From assembly GCA_963747755.1 (NCBI GenBank), contig CAVVGK010000019.1, forward strand, positions 28,608-92,607: 64,000 nt of DNA. The letters are read 5' to 3'. Positions 1 to 8,185 of the stretch are shown here, piece by piece. The stretch is from DATFVA01 sp963747755 (lineage in GTDB: Bacteria > Bacteroidota > Ignavibacteria > Ignavibacteriales > Ignavibacteriaceae). The position numbers and the translations under genes were made by a program. How positions within the stretch are numbered: the first letter of the stretch is position 1; each line of letters starts with the position of its first letter. The notes under the pieces are model-generated. The model did no database searches. It saw only the letters and a program-made list of their open reading frames with translations, and had not been told where the DNA came from.

Positions 1-636
1 GTTTTCCAGTATAACGAAAGGCATAACGGTGTTTACGGCGACTTAAGTTTAACCGTACCTGTAGAACTTGTTTCTTTTACAGCTTCAGTTTCAGGCAGCA
101 GCATCGTTCTAAACTGGAGTACAGCAACGGAGACTAATAACAGAGGGTTTGAAGTTGAGAGGCAGAGAGCAGAAGGCAAAATGCATACCGGAGACAGTGA
201 GGATTGGGAGAGCATGGCATTTGTAGAAGGAAATGGATCTACAACCAGTAAATCAGTTTATACATACGTAGATAATAATGTGAGCAGCGGGAAGTATTAT
301 TACAGACTTAAACAGATCGATTTTGACGGCAGCTTTAGTTATTCGCCTGTCGTAAATGCAGATCTCAATCACCTGTCGTATGAATTGTCCCAGAACTATC
401 CGAATCCATTCAACCCGGCTACGTCCATTAGTTATTCTGTTCCTGAGAAGTCGGTTGTGAGTCTTGAAATATTCAATACATTAGGACAAAAAATCAAAAC
501 GCTGGTGAATGAAACAAAAGAAACCGGAAAATACACGGTCAGATTTAGTGCAGATAACCTACCCAGCGGAATGTACCTGTATAAATTGAGTGCAGGGAAA
601 TTCACACAGTCGCGTAAAATGCTGCTGGTGAAGTAA
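1..636 (+). CDS. C-terminal part of a T9SS-secreted protein
   Basis: The reading frame is open from the first base of the window, so the gene starts upstream and only about 211 residues are seen. The visible part has the usual layout of exported Ignavibacteria proteins. First comes a fibronectin-like segment (VPVELVSFTA, then LNWSTATETNNRGFEVER, then YYYRLKQIDFDGSF). It is followed by a Por-type sorting domain starting at SQNYPNPFNPATSISYSVP and ending SRKMLLVK. The sorting domain directs export through the type IX secretion system and is normally cleaved at the cell surface. The same module closes four other proteins in this window. The functional N-terminal part lies outside the window, so its activity is unknown. 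Confidence 0.85.
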   Translation, partial: VFQYNERHNGVYGDLSLTVPVELVSFTASVSGSSIVLNWSTATETNNRGFEVERQRAEGKMHTGDSEDWESMAFVEGNGSTTSKSVYTYVDNNVSSGKYYYRLKQIDFDGSFSYSPVVNADLNHLSYELSQNYPNPFNPATSISYSVPEKSVVSLEIFNTLGQKIKTLVNETKETGKYTVRFSADNLPSGMYLYKLSAGKFTQSRKMLLVK

Positions 637-660
637 AGAATATTTAATATTGCAAATTGA

Positions 661-700
661 AGATTGCAGATTAAAAAATATTTTAGTCTGCAATCTCATT
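661..700 (+). terminator. Stem-loop after the T9SS gene
   Basis: A perfect 10-bp inverted repeat (AGATTGCAGA at 661-670 and TCTGCAATCT at 687-696) flanks an A/T-rich loop and is followed by CATTTTTA. It lies 25 bases after the stop codon at 636. It is AT-rich and belongs to the same word family (ATTGCAGATTG) seen in other gaps of this window, so it may be a repeat acting as terminator. Confidence 0.45.
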
Positions 701-788
701 TTTAATGAATCATGATATTGTATTAACGCTTTCCTTTTTCCCTTTTACTTTTTACTTTTAACCTTTTACTAATTACTATTATTACAGT

Positions 789-1841
789 ATGTCTTCATCC
801 AGAATCCCTGTTGCAGTGCTTGGCGCTACGGGCAGTGTGGGACAAAAATTCATCTCGCTGCTTTCCAATCACCCATGGTTCGAAGTTAAAATGATAGCTG
901 CTTCCGACAGATCGGCAGGAAAAAAATATAAAGATGCCGTCAACTGGATCTTAAGTGATCCCCTGCCACCTGAGATCGGGGAGCTTGAAGTTCAGAACTG
1001 CGTACCCGTTAAGGAAATAAAGACAGCTTTTTCAGGACTCGATTCATCCGTAGCCGGAACGATCGAGGAGGACTTTGCAAATGCAGGATATACTGTTGTA
1101 TCGAACTCAAAGAATCACCGGATGGACAAATTTGTTCCCCTGCTCGTACCCGAAATAAATCCGGATCATCTGCAGCTAATCAGGAAACAGGATTATAAAA
1201 ACAAAGGATGTATTGTTGCAAATCCCAACTGCTCTACCATCGGCCTCGTACTTGCTTTAAAACCTCTTGCCGATAAGTTCGGTATTGAAAGTGTGAATGT
1301 AGTTACTCTGCAGGCTATTTCAGGTGCCGGATACCCCGGCGTTTCAAGTCTTGATATAATAGACAACGTCATCCCCTTCATCGGCGGAAGTGAGGAAGAG
1401 AAAATTGAGACAGAACCAAACAAAATCTTCGGCAGCATCACCAGCAAAGGAATAAAAGACCTGGATATAAAAATCAATGCCCAGGTTAACCGGGTAGCTG
1501 TAATCGACGGGCACACAGAATGCGTCCAGGTAAAGCTGAAGAATAAAGCAGAAGCTGACGAAATACTGGAGGTATGGAACAATTTTGCAGGGGAACCTCA
1601 GGAAAAAAGTCTTCCATCAGCGCCATTAAAACCAATACATTATTTCCATGAAAAAAATTATCCGCAGCCTAAAATCCACCGGAATATTGATAAAGGAATG
1701 GCTGTATCAATCGGAAGGCTAAGAGAGGATAAGTTTTTTGATTTCAAGTTCGTAATTCTTTCTCATAACACTATGCGCGGCGCAGCAGGCGGCGCACTTC
1801 TTTGCGCTGAACTGATGAAAGTTAACGGTTATATCCTGTAA
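789..1841 (+). CDS. asd: Aspartate-semialdehyde dehydrogenase
   Basis: Catalyses NADPH-dependent reduction of aspartyl phosphate to aspartate semialdehyde (EC 1.2.1.11), the branch point for lysine/diaminopimelate, threonine and methionine synthesis in the cytoplasm. The 350-residue length fits the family. The N-terminal dinucleotide-binding loop is GATGSVGQ (residues 12-19), the catalytic cysteine lies in NPNCST (C148), the SGAGYPG loop is at 178-184, and a likely acid/base histidine is in GHTECVQV (H242). The sequence around NPNCSTIGLVLALKPL resembles the archaeal/fungal-type branch of the family rather than the classical E. coli type; this is judged by eye. It starts at ATG 789 after a gap of about 150 bases and appears monocistronic. 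Confidence 0.93.
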   Translation: MSSSRIPVAVLGATGSVGQKFISLLSNHPWFEVKMIAASDRSAGKKYKDAVNWILSDPLPPEIGELEVQNCVPVKEIKTAFSGLDSSVAGTIEEDFANAGYTVVSNSKNHRMDKFVPLLVPEINPDHLQLIRKQDYKNKGCIVANPNCSTIGLVLALKPLADKFGIESVNVVTLQAISGAGYPGVSSLDIIDNVIPFIGGSEEEKIETEPNKIFGSITSKGIKDLDIKINAQVNRVAVIDGHTECVQVKLKNKAEADEILEVWNNFAGEPQEKSLPSAPLKPIHYFHEKNYPQPKIHRNIDKGMAVSIGRLREDKFFDFKFVILSHNTMRGAAGGALLCAELMKVNGYIL

Positions 1842-1872
1842 AAAACGTCAAAAACAAAAAAAATCCCCCTTC

Positions 1873-1888
1873 TTCTCAGAAATGAGAA
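1873..1888 (+). terminator. Possible weak terminator after asd
   Basis: A perfect 6-bp stem TTCTCA/TGAGAA closes a GAAA loop 32 bases after the asd stop and is followed by an AT-rich stretch ending GTATTTTT. The stem is short and AT-rich, so termination is only possible. Confidence 0.3.
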
Positions 1889-1974
1889 TAAATATTTGTA
1901 TTTTTACTCATTCACTATGAGTTTAATTTTACGTCTGTGAAATATCTTTACAAACCCCGAAAGTTTCTTTGTAT

Positions 1975-3432
1975 ATGTTAAGAAAAGAGCTGCTGGAAAA
2001 AACATTTAAGTTTGATTTCGACCTTTTTAATAGTCTTCAGGATATGTGTTTTATTCTCTCGGAGACTGCCGACATACTTGATGTAAATATCTCCGGGGCT
2101 ATTAAGCTTGGTATACCTCTGAACCAGATCGAAGGAAGGAAATTTTTCAACCTGGTGGAACCCGGTTATACCGAAGCAGTGCGTAAAACATTTCAGAGTT
2201 GTGTAGATCATACTAAAAGCGGAAGCCTCACTGCCAGGTTTATCTCAGCCGACAAAAATGTTGATGCTAATATAGTCTTTACTCCAACTCTTCAGCAGGT
2301 AGGAAAAAAGGAGAAACTCTATTACTTTGTAATGGCCCACGACATCACTGCGGAAAAAGAAAAAGAGATGAACCTTCTTAGGTTCTACAACATTGCCGAG
2401 AATACAGTCAATCCCCTTCAGATAACGGACCTTAAAGGACGAATGATTTACGTTAACCCGGCTTTTGTTGAAGCCAGCGGCTATACAAAAGATGAGCTGC
2501 TGGGCAAAAACCCGAGCGTCTTCAGCAGCGGGAAGAGTTCCAGGAAGTTCTGGAAACAGATGTGGGATACAATAAATGAAGGCAAAGTCTGGGTAGGAGA
2601 AATCGAGAACAAAAAAAAGAGCGGGGAAGCTTTCCACACGCAATTACTGATATCTCCCATACTGGATTCCGAAAAGAGGATATGGGGATTCTTCGGAATA
2701 CACCGTGACCTTAGCGAAAAGCGTATGTTTGAAAAGCAGCTGATCCACACTCAGAAGATGGAGAGTATCGGAACACTTGCCGCAGGAATAGCGCATGAAG
2801 TCGGCAACCCTCTTGCATCCATTTCCGCACTCGTACAGGTTGTACTCAGAACCACGGATGATGATTTTATTAAGGAGAAGCTTGGACTTGTGCGCAGCCA
2901 GGTAACAAGAATATCCAAGATTATCAGGGATCTTGTTGATTTCTCCCGTCCTTCCGATTATGAACTGCAGGTGATGAATATAAATGAGTCTGTAAAAGAG
3001 GCAGTCGAGATTGTCAAAGTAGGTGCCCGGGCTAAAGATGTTGATTTTATACTTGAGCTGGGACACGAGTTGCCTCTGATGCCGCTTATATCCGACCAGA
3101 TCCAGCAGGTTTTTATTAACATATTAATCAATGCTGTTGATTCAATGTCGGAGACTCAGATATCCGGCAGGAAAAAACAAATAAGAGTAAATACGCATAT
3201 GGATACCGAAAAGATTATTCTGGAGTTCACCGATTCGGGTCCCGGTATTGAAGAGAAAAATTTCTCCAAGATCTTCGAACCGTTCTACACTACCAAGAAA
3301 CCGGGAAAAGGAACAGGACTGGGACTCTGGGTAAGCTACGGCATCATCAAGAGTTTCCAGGGAAACATAGAAGTTAAAAGTAAACCAAATGAGCTTACAA
3401 CATTTACAATAACACTTCCTTTCAATACGTAA
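1975..3432 (+). CDS. PAS-domain sensor histidine kinase, NtrB-like
   Basis: Soluble sensor kinase of about 485 residues with no membrane segment. Two PAS domains (about 15-125 and 135-255; the second contains VNPAFVEASGYTKDELLG) precede a HisKA domain with the H-box AAGIAHEVGNPLASI. The HATPase domain follows, with INILINAVDSM (N box), DSGPGIEEK (G1) and GTGLGLW (G2). This is the NtrB/AtoS-type kinase core. It lies 20 bases upstream of an NtrC-type regulator, its likely phosphorylation partner. The frame is also open from a TTG at 1969; ATG 1975 is preferred, but neither has a clear Shine-Dalgarno sequence. The signal it senses cannot be read from the sequence. Confidence 0.88.
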   Translation: MLRKELLEKTFKFDFDLFNSLQDMCFILSETADILDVNISGAIKLGIPLNQIEGRKFFNLVEPGYTEAVRKTFQSCVDHTKSGSLTARFISADKNVDANIVFTPTLQQVGKKEKLYYFVMAHDITAEKEKEMNLLRFYNIAENTVNPLQITDLKGRMIYVNPAFVEASGYTKDELLGKNPSVFSSGKSSRKFWKQMWDTINEGKVWVGEIENKKKSGEAFHTQLLISPILDSEKRIWGFFGIHRDLSEKRMFEKQLIHTQKMESIGTLAAGIAHEVGNPLASISALVQVVLRTTDDDFIKEKLGLVRSQVTRISKIIRDLVDFSRPSDYELQVMNINESVKEAVEIVKVGARAKDVDFILELGHELPLMPLISDQIQQVFINILINAVDSMSETQISGRKKQIRVNTHMDTEKIILEFTDSGPGIEEKNFSKIFEPFYTTKKPGKGTGLGLWVSYGIIKSFQGNIEVKSKPNELTTFTITLPFNT

Positions 3433-3452
3433 AATAACAGGACGATAAAAAA

Positions 3453-4808
3453 ATGAACGAAAGAATCCTTGTAGTAGATGACGAACAAATAATCAGAGAA
3501 TCTCTCTCCTACGTCTTAAAGAAAGAGGGCTATAACGTACAGGAAGCCGAAAACGGAAGAGTCGCATATGAAATGATCCTCAAAGAATCGTATGACCTGG
3601 TAATTACGGACCTTGAGATGCCGGAGATGAAAGGTATCCAGCTTCTTGAAGAAATAAAGAAACTCGACATTCATACAGTCGTAGTTGTTGTTACAGCCTA
3701 CGGTTCACTGGATACCGCTATATCTGCATTACGCAGCGGGGCGAGCGATTATATACTCAAACCGGTTGAATTCGATGAGATGATTATAAAGATAAACCGT
3801 CTTCTTGATATGAAAAATCTGCTGCTCGAGAACCGTGTTCTAAGGAAAGAAGTTCAGCGGGAATATGATTTTGATAATATCATAGGCAACAGTCATGCTA
3901 TCAAAAGAGTATATGAAATGATAGATACAGTTGCCGACACAGACAGCACAGTACTCATTACTGGAAAAAGCGGCACAGGTAAGGAACTTGTCGCCCGTTC
4001 ACTTCACTACAAGAGTAAAAGGAAGAACAAACCGTTCGTTGCGATCAACTGCGGCGCCATCTCAGAAAATCTCATTGAGAGTGAATTGTTCGGTCATAAA
4101 AAAGGATCTTTTACCGGGGCAATCTCTGATAAAGAAGGACTTATGAAGGCGGCTGAAGGCGGAACACTTTTCCTTGATGAGATAAGCGAACTCCCACTAC
4201 AGCTCCAGGTAAAATTCCTCAGGGCGCTGCAGGAGAAAGAATACACACCCGTGGGTACAACACTTTCGCTTCCCGTAAACGTGAGGTTCATAGCATCAAG
4301 CAACAGAATATTAAAAGATGAAATAGCAGCGGGAAAATTTCGTGAGGATCTCTTCTACCGTCTCAACGTAATTGAAATCAACCTCCCTTCACTTAAAGAA
4401 AGAGAAGAGGATATTCCCCTGCTGGCTGACCACTTTCTCGACAAATACCGTAAGGAGATGAACAAGAACATCAAGGGAATTGACAGCGATGCTATCCGCG
4501 CTTTGATGAATTACGAATGGAAAGGTGAGATAAGGGAGCTAGAGAATGTAATGGAACGAGCCGTAATCTTCTGCAAGAGCGACTTTATAACACTGAAAGA
4601 GCTTCCATCAGGATTCAAACCGAATGATGCACCGATAAATATATCAGGGAAAATGTCGCTTGATGACGCTATCAGGAGATATGAGAAGGATCTTATAATG
4701 AAAACGCTGGACGATAATAAACTTAATAAAGAGAAAACCGCCGAGGATCTTCAGGTCGGACTCTCAACATTATACCGCAAATTAAAAGAGCTGGATATAA
4801 AAACCTGA
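3453..4808 (+). CDS. Sigma-54-dependent response regulator, NtrC family
   Basis: Enhancer-binding transcription activator of 451 residues. The receiver domain has phospho-acceptor D53 in ITDLEMPEM. The central AAA+ domain has Walker A GKSGTGKE (about residue 173) and the sigma-54 contact loop reads GSFTGA instead of the more common GAFTGA, a known natural variant. Walker B is TLFLDEIS. A Fis-type helix-turn-helix closes the protein (NKEKTAEDLQVGLSTLYRKL). It is co-directional with, and 20 bases after, the PAS kinase gene, so the two form a two-component pair. A sigma-54-type promoter lies 150 bases downstream, in front of the next gene, making that gene a likely target. Confidence 0.93.
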   Translation: MNERILVVDDEQIIRESLSYVLKKEGYNVQEAENGRVAYEMILKESYDLVITDLEMPEMKGIQLLEEIKKLDIHTVVVVVTAYGSLDTAISALRSGASDYILKPVEFDEMIIKINRLLDMKNLLLENRVLRKEVQREYDFDNIIGNSHAIKRVYEMIDTVADTDSTVLITGKSGTGKELVARSLHYKSKRKNKPFVAINCGAISENLIESELFGHKKGSFTGAISDKEGLMKAAEGGTLFLDEISELPLQLQVKFLRALQEKEYTPVGTTLSLPVNVRFIASSNRILKDEIAAGKFREDLFYRLNVIEINLPSLKEREEDIPLLADHFLDKYRKEMNKNIKGIDSDAIRALMNYEWKGEIRELENVMERAVIFCKSDFITLKELPSGFKPNDAPINISGKMSLDDAIRRYEKDLIMKTLDDNKLNKEKTAEDLQVGLSTLYRKLKELDIKT

Positions 4809-4957
4809 AATATCTTTCTCATTAGTTGAAAAACACTTTTATCCTTCTTTTTATTTACGAGAAACAGGGGCTTTAGCAGCAGGGGAAAATAATTTACCTC
4901 TACGTTCAAATCTGCCGTAATTTAATAATTTGTATCAATATCAAGTAAAAGCGTGAT

Positions 4958-4974
4958 TTGGCACGTTTATAGCC
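4958..4974 (+). promoter_or_regulatory. Sigma-54 (-24/-12) promoter
   Basis: TTGGCACG, four bases, then TAGCC. The invariant GG (4960-4961) and GC (4972-4973) are separated by exactly ten bases, matching the sigma-54 consensus TGGCACG-N4-TTGC except for one base in the -12 element. It is about 80 bases upstream of the receiver-domain gene and directly downstream of an NtrC-family activator gene. Confidence 0.75.
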
Positions 4975-4991
4975 TGACAAAACCAATTATT

Positions 4992-5033
4992 GAGGTCAAT
5001 TCAATGGTAAATTCCGGAATAAATCCGGAATGA
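4992..5033 (+). promoter_or_regulatory. Leader region: hairpin and possible 9-residue leader peptide
   Basis: Downstream of the sigma-54 promoter the transcript would carry a Shine-Dalgarno-like GAGGT (4992-4996) and then a nine-codon frame at 5004-5033, MVNSGINPE followed by TGA. The same bases contain a perfect 8-bp inverted repeat, ATTCCGGA (5011-5018) and TCCGGAAT (5024-5031), with a five-base loop. Hairpin and mini-frame overlap almost entirely, so translating the leader would melt the hairpin. This reading is inference. Confidence 0.35.
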
Positions 5034-5054
5034 GACAAAAGAGACAACCTCTTA

Positions 5055-5429
5055 ATGTTAATAGAGAAACATTTAATGAAGAACGTATTATTTTATAGTC
5101 ACGATTTTAACCTCTGCTACAGTCTACTCATGTACCTGCAGGAATCGTATTCGGTTACTGCAACCACCAACCTGAAGGCAATAGGAGCGTTCGCTGGTTC
5201 GTCTAATTTTGATCTGGTCATCCTGGATGATGCTCCGGGCAAGGAGATCCTCGACCTGTGCAAAGACCTTAAAGAGATGAAACCGGAAGTCCCTGTTATT
5301 ATAACTTACGTATTTGATAAGAAGACAAAAGACTTTGAACCTTCACTCCGCCAGTATGTAACATCCATATTCTACAAGCCGTATGACCTCAACGAAGTCA
5401 CCATGAAGATGGCTTCCCTTATGGTCTGA
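5055..5429 (+). CDS. Stand-alone receiver-domain protein
   Basis: A single divergent response-regulator receiver domain with no output domain. The likely phospho-acceptor lies in LVILDDAPG and the conserved lysine in FYKPYD near the C-terminus. The usual acidic pair after strand 1 is replaced by SHD, so metal binding may be altered. A second ATG at 5076 (MKNVLFYSHD) would start directly at strand beta-1 and is an equally good start; neither has a strong Shine-Dalgarno sequence. The gene sits behind a sigma-54-type promoter next to the NtrC-family activator, suggesting it is induced by that pair and feeds back on a kinase or another partner. Its partner is unknown. Confidence 0.75.
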   Translation: MLIEKHLMKNVLFYSHDFNLCYSLLMYLQESYSVTATTNLKAIGAFAGSSNFDLVILDDAPGKEILDLCKDLKEMKPEVPVIITYVFDKKTKDFEPSLRQYVTSIFYKPYDLNEVTMKMASLMV

Positions 5430-5436
5430 GAGCATT

Positions 5437-5620
5437 TGCTATTTACCAATGAAGATTGAAAATTGAAGATTGGGGGGCAGGGTATTTACTATTTAAGATT
5501 GAAAATTGAAGAATGAAGATTGGGGGCAGGGCTTTGCTATTTACCAATGAAGATTGAAAATTGAAGAATAGAAGATTAAAAATTGAAGATTGGGGCTGGA
5601 AATGGCGGAAATCAGCCAAA
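5437..5620. repeat. AT-rich tandem repeats, GAAGATTG family
   Basis: Three imperfect units of about 60-70 bases carry CTATTTACCAATGAAGATTG or its close variants, followed by AAAATTGAAGATTGGGG and a GCAGGG word. The same words recur at 12563-12650, 15353-15375, 15870-15895, 19680-19742, 22985-23000 and 49141-49180. The gap 5430-5785 holds no gene that I can support. Confidence 0.7.
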
Positions 5621-5785
5621 ATTTCATTCTACAATTTGCGAAGGGCTTTATGGCGGTCTCCCATTCCTGAGAATAAATCTAAAATTATGTTCAATTTTTC
5701 AACTATTTACCGTTTTTAAATTATGGTATTATGTTTGAATAAAGGGTCGTGAATAAACACTACTCATTTAAGGATACTGATAAAA

Positions 5786-5863
5786 ATGAAAAATATTGTA
5801 CTCTATTTGCTTTTTGTAATGTCGATAGTTGCATTATTTGGTTTCGCATTTTCAATGGCATGA
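5786..5863 (+). CDS. Possible 25-residue membrane peptide
   Basis: A 25-codon frame (MKNIVLYLLFVMSIVALFGF, then AFSMA and TGA) encodes a peptide that is almost wholly one hydrophobic segment after a positively charged start. AAGGA lies 12 bases before the ATG, a somewhat long but acceptable Shine-Dalgarno spacing. It is 93 bases upstream of the first cytochrome gene and on the same strand, so it could be the first cistron of that operon. Small single-span peptides are known accessory subunits of respiratory complexes, but nothing here proves expression. It could be a chance frame in AT-rich DNA. Confidence 0.4.
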   Translation: MKNIVLYLLFVMSIVALFGFAFSMA

Positions 5864-5955
5864 TTTTTTTAATTTGAATAAATGAGTGTTCTTAAAGTTA
5901 TTTTAACCGATACGCAGCACGGCTGCAGATTCAATAAAACTGAGTTGATACAGAG

Positions 5956-8139
5956 ATGAAGATGTTCTTATCAAGATTTACTGCCTTCAAGTTGTTCTTT
6001 TTAATTATTGTTAGTTTATTCTTTACAGCGGTTCCCGTTAACGCTCAATCCAACGATGACTGCCTGATGTGTCATAGTGACGACTCTATGACCATGGAAA
6101 AAAACGGAAAGGAAGTATCCCTTTTCGTTAACCAGAATGTTTTCCAGCACTCAGTTCACGGAAAATTAAAATGCGTATCGTGTCACGTCGGATTTGATCC
6201 TGAGGAAGTTCCTCATAAAGAAAATATTCAGCCGATAAACTGCCTCAACTGTCATACGGATGCGAAAGTTCTTCATAAATTCCATCCGCAAATGGTGAAG
6301 GCTAATGGTATCAACGGAACACAGGACATATCATGCAAGAATTGTCATGGTACTCATAATGTAGCATCGACTACAAGTCCTGACGGAAAGTGGAACAAAA
6401 AGAATTTAGTAGAATCCTGCGGCAGCTGCCATAAGGATGCAAAAGATAAATATGTTCTTTCAGAACATGGAAAAGGTTTTGCGGAAGGTGTTGAAGGAGC
6501 GCCCAATTGTATATCCTGTCACCAAAGCTCGATAGTATCTGTAAACAAAGGTAAAAACTCCCTTCAAACAAAACTAAACCAGCAGAAACTCTGCCTGTCA
6601 TGTCATCTCGACGATCCTAAAATCCGGGCCAAGACAACACCTTCCGCAGGTTTTATTACGGCTTACGAACACAGCGTACACGGTACAGCTCTCTCCAGGG
6701 GAAATGCAGAAGCTCCGAGCTGTACTAACTGCCATAATCATCACGATATTGAAGCACCCTCATCCGAAAATTCATCTATAAATAAGTTTAATATCCCATT
6801 TACCTGCGGTAATTGTCATACGGATATCTCTGCCCAGTACAGGGAAAGTATCCACGGAACTGCACTTCTAAAGGATAATATAGCAGATGCTCCTACATGT
6901 ACCGACTGTCATGGCGAACACAATATTCTTAAACACACCGATCCCGAAGCACCAATTGCTTACAAAAACGTTTCATCACAGGTCTGCTCGCCCTGCCACA
7001 GTTCGGTAAGACTTGCAGAAAAATACGACATACCAGCAGAGAGATTTAAAACCTACGAAGAGAGCTATCACGGACTTGCTCTTAAGGGCGGATCTACTGT
7101 CGTTGCGAACTGTTCAAGCTGTCACGGCGTTCACAATATCAAGCCGTCGAGCGATCCGACATCCATGGTTAATAAGAATAACCTTGCAAAGACCTGCGGA
7201 ACCTGTCACCCGGGTGCAAACCAGAACTTCGCAAAGGGTAAAATCCACGTAATAATGAGTGAGCAGGAAGAGCCAATACTTTACTGGATTGCCACAATTT
7301 ATATTATCCTCATAATTTCCACTATCGGTTTCATGCTTCTGCATAACATCTTCGATTTCATTAAGAAAGCAAAGATCAAAAAGATGAAGCAGAGAGGACT
7401 GATTAAAGAAGAGAAGCACGGGCATGCATTATATCTGAGAATGACGGTTAATGAACGAATCCAGCACGTTGCCCTGCTGGTCAGTTTTCTCACCCTGGTT
7501 GTTACCGGTTTTATGCTCAAATTTCCTGATTCCTGGTGGGTATCACACATAAGAGATTTAAGCAGTGATGCTTTTACATATCGCAGTATTCTTCACAGGA
7601 TCGCAGCAGTTGTTATGGTTGCGGCTAGTCTCTACCACGTATACTATATCTCATTTACCCAACGGGGAAGGCAGCTTGTAAAAGACCTCCTCCCTATTCT
7701 GCAGGATGCCAGGGACGCTATTGCAGTCGCTAAATTCAATCTTGGAATTTCTAACATAAAGCCTAAACTTGACCGCTTCAGCTACGTTGAAAAAGCTGAA
7801 TACTGGGCTCTCGTGTGGGGAACAATAGTAATGTCCGTTACCGGCTTCATTATGTGGTTTGATAATACATTTATCGGATTACTGACAAAGCTTGGATGGG
7901 ATATAGCAAGAACTGTTCACTACTATGAAGCATGGCTTGCCTTCCTCGCAATAGTCGTATGGCACTTCTATTTTGTAATCTTCAACCCTGAAATCTACCC
8001 GATGAACCTGGCATGGCTTAAGGGAACTATCTCTGAAGAAGAAATGGCTGAAGAACATCCTAAAGAGCTCGAAAGATTGAAGAAAGATCAGGATCAGCCT
8101 GAAGAAGAAGAAAAAGAAGAAGAACAAGATTTAGCTTAA
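5956..8139 (+). CDS. Multiheme cytochrome c fused to cytochrome b membrane domain, CbcL-like
   Basis: 727 residues. A signal peptide (about 1-31, ending VNAQ) leads into a periplasmic domain with 13 CXXCH motifs (first CLMCH, last CGTCH at about residue 418) and many extra histidines suited to bis-His ligation. After about residue 437 there are five to six membrane segments resembling the di-heme cytochrome b family of formate dehydrogenase gamma and NiFe-hydrogenase subunits. The C-terminus is a highly charged Glu/Lys tail. The b-domain would oxidise or reduce quinol and the c-domain carry electrons into the periplasm. The architecture resembles Geobacter CbcL (nine c hemes plus a b domain); that similarity is judged from architecture only. 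First gene of the operon. Confidence 0.85.
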   Translation: MKMFLSRFTAFKLFFLIIVSLFFTAVPVNAQSNDDCLMCHSDDSMTMEKNGKEVSLFVNQNVFQHSVHGKLKCVSCHVGFDPEEVPHKENIQPINCLNCHTDAKVLHKFHPQMVKANGINGTQDISCKNCHGTHNVASTTSPDGKWNKKNLVESCGSCHKDAKDKYVLSEHGKGFAEGVEGAPNCISCHQSSIVSVNKGKNSLQTKLNQQKLCLSCHLDDPKIRAKTTPSAGFITAYEHSVHGTALSRGNAEAPSCTNCHNHHDIEAPSSENSSINKFNIPFTCGNCHTDISAQYRESIHGTALLKDNIADAPTCTDCHGEHNILKHTDPEAPIAYKNVSSQVCSPCHSSVRLAEKYDIPAERFKTYEESYHGLALKGGSTVVANCSSCHGVHNIKPSSDPTSMVNKNNLAKTCGTCHPGANQNFAKGKIHVIMSEQEEPILYWIATIYIILIISTIGFMLLHNIFDFIKKAKIKKMKQRGLIKEEKHGHALYLRMTVNERIQHVALLVSFLTLVVTGFMLKFPDSWWVSHIRDLSSDAFTYRSILHRIAAVVMVAASLYHVYYISFTQRGRQLVKDLLPILQDARDAIAVAKFNLGISNIKPKLDRFSYVEKAEYWALVWGTIVMSVTGFIMWFDNTFIGLLTKLGWDIARTVHYYEAWLAFLAIVVWHFYFVIFNPEIYPMNLAWLKGTISEEEMAEEHPKELERLKKDQDQPEEEEKEEEQDLA

Positions 8140-8185
8140 TAATGACTTTTAATTGACAATTACAGATTATGTGCGGGGAACCACT

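Noticed and set aside
5870..5955. Riboswitch or attenuator ahead of the cytochrome operon
   Set aside because: Only a short GCAGC-ACG-GCTGC stem is seen; no wider conserved fold could be recognised.
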